Of a DNA stretch of 58,474 nt, positions 58,352 to 58,474 are shown one piece after another; position 1 is the first letter of the stretch; the number at the start of each line of letters is the position of its first letter. Source of the stretch: Myxococcales bacterium. GTDB lineage: Bacteria; Myxococcota; Myxococcia; Myxococcales; JAJYLH01. Made by a program: the position numbers and the translations under genes. The notes below the pieces were generated by a model. The model made no database searches, had not been told where the DNA came from, and worked only from the letters and a program-made list of their open reading frames with translations. The DNA is taken from assembly GCA_021787845.1 (NCBI GenBank), contig JAJYLH010000035.1, positions 1 through 58,474 on the forward strand. Direction: 5' to 3'.

Positions 58352-58474
58352 TGTAGACTCTCAAAACCTTTCCCCCCCTGAGCCGGGGATTTCTCAAAAC
58401 TTTCCCCCCCGGACTTCCAAAACTTTCCCCCCTTGCGTGACGCCGGGAAGCTGGTCCACGGGAGCGGTCATGGA
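58352..58474 (+). mobile_element. IS21-family-like left end with multiple terminal repeats (cut by window edge)
   Basis: From a TGT at 58352 there are three copies of a CAAAACTTTCCCCCC unit (58361-58378, 58394-58410, 58417-58432), spaced 33 and 23 bases. They are followed by a purine-rich GGGAGCGG and an ATG at 58470 that would start the first transposase gene (istA). IS21 elements characteristically carry several internal repeats at each end and begin with TG. The coding part is outside the window, so the family call rests on this layout alone. Confidence 0.5.

Larger units (their letters stand above)
57874..58474. other. repeat-rich region between gnd and the window edge
   Basis: 601 bases without a complete gene. 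In order: a terminator-like hairpin (57925-57947), two CCGCGG hairpins (57983-58073), repeat B (58097-58262), two 41-base tandem repeats (58267-58348), and the multi-repeat end of an IS21-like element (58352-58474). Confidence 0.65.

Noticed and set aside
58361-58432. CRISPR-like short repeats (CAAAACTTTCCCCCC)
   Set aside because: Spacing is uneven and short, and the repeats precede an ATG and begin after a TGT, so an IS21-type terminus fits better.

Overview
The window is about 58.5 kb of very GC-rich bacterial chromosome. Its gene content points to a myxobacterium-like member of the Myxococcota (former Deltaproteobacteria), probably uncultured. The evidence for this is a FrzS-like pseudo-receiver/coiled-coil protein, a C-terminal anchor resembling MYXO-CTERM, a short outer-membrane polysaccharide exporter paired with its own beta-barrel protein, a DUF507 protein, SpoVR, many lipoproteins, and sigma-54-type promoter sequences. 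Most genes are packed head to tail with 4-base ATGA or GTGA overlaps. No rRNA, tRNA, CRISPR array or phage genes were seen.

Layout. 1-600: 5' part of an IS1182-type transposase cut by the left edge. 963-3194: molybdate ABC transporter modABC. 3578-4096: DUF507 protein. 4252-6644 (minus): MCE/MlaD-like protein plus MlaF-like ATPase. 6834-12137 (minus): polysaccharide export operon (exporter lipoprotein, beta-barrel, Wzz-type chain-length protein, BY-kinase-like ATPase, priming sugar transferase). 12.4-15.5 kb: two small proteins, an FN3/anchor/beta-barrel fusion behind a sigma-54-like promoter, and an FKBP isomerase. 15.5-20 kb: YceI, a DUF1285-like protein, thiolase, and a large TPR protein. 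20.2-33.4 kb (minus): a small membrane protein, a Fis-like DNA-binding protein, an Ig-like lipoprotein, a HEAT-repeat lipoprotein, two giant DUF3857/transglutaminase-like proteins, and ComF. 33.5-39.7 kb: crotonase, SpoVR, a thioredoxin-like protein, and three overlapping lipoprotein genes. 39.7-50.4 kb (minus): a response regulator and histidine kinase pair, a coiled-coil membrane protein, a glutaredoxin-like lipoprotein, egtB-egtC, a GNAT acetyltransferase, moaA and plsB. 50.6-57.9 kb: a glycosyltransferase, frzS-like gene, TPR lipoprotein, Crp/Fnr regulator, 6-phosphogluconolactonase and 6-phosphogluconate dehydrogenase. 58.35-58.47 kb: multi-repeat end of an IS21-like element running off the right edge.

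Functional themes. Envelope biology dominates: lipid trafficking (MCE), capsule/EPS export, phospholipid synthesis (PlsB), a dozen lipoproteins and two putative outer-membrane barrels. Molybdenum (ModABC, MoaA), thiol redox (ergothioneine-type EgtB/EgtC, CxxC proteins) and NADPH supply (pgl-gnd behind a Crp-type regulator) form smaller groups.

The most distinctive features are: (i) an in-frame fusion of an anchored FN3 protein with a beta-barrel; (ii) an MCE protein with a beta-rich C-terminal domain and no adjacent MlaE permease; (iii) a BY-kinase-like protein with a changed Walker A lysine and no tyrosine tail; and (iv) several families of small palindromic, MITE-like repeats, some nested in each other and two apparently supplying the 5' ends of genes. 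Both window ends lie in multi-copy IS elements, so the window may be a contig that broke at repeats.
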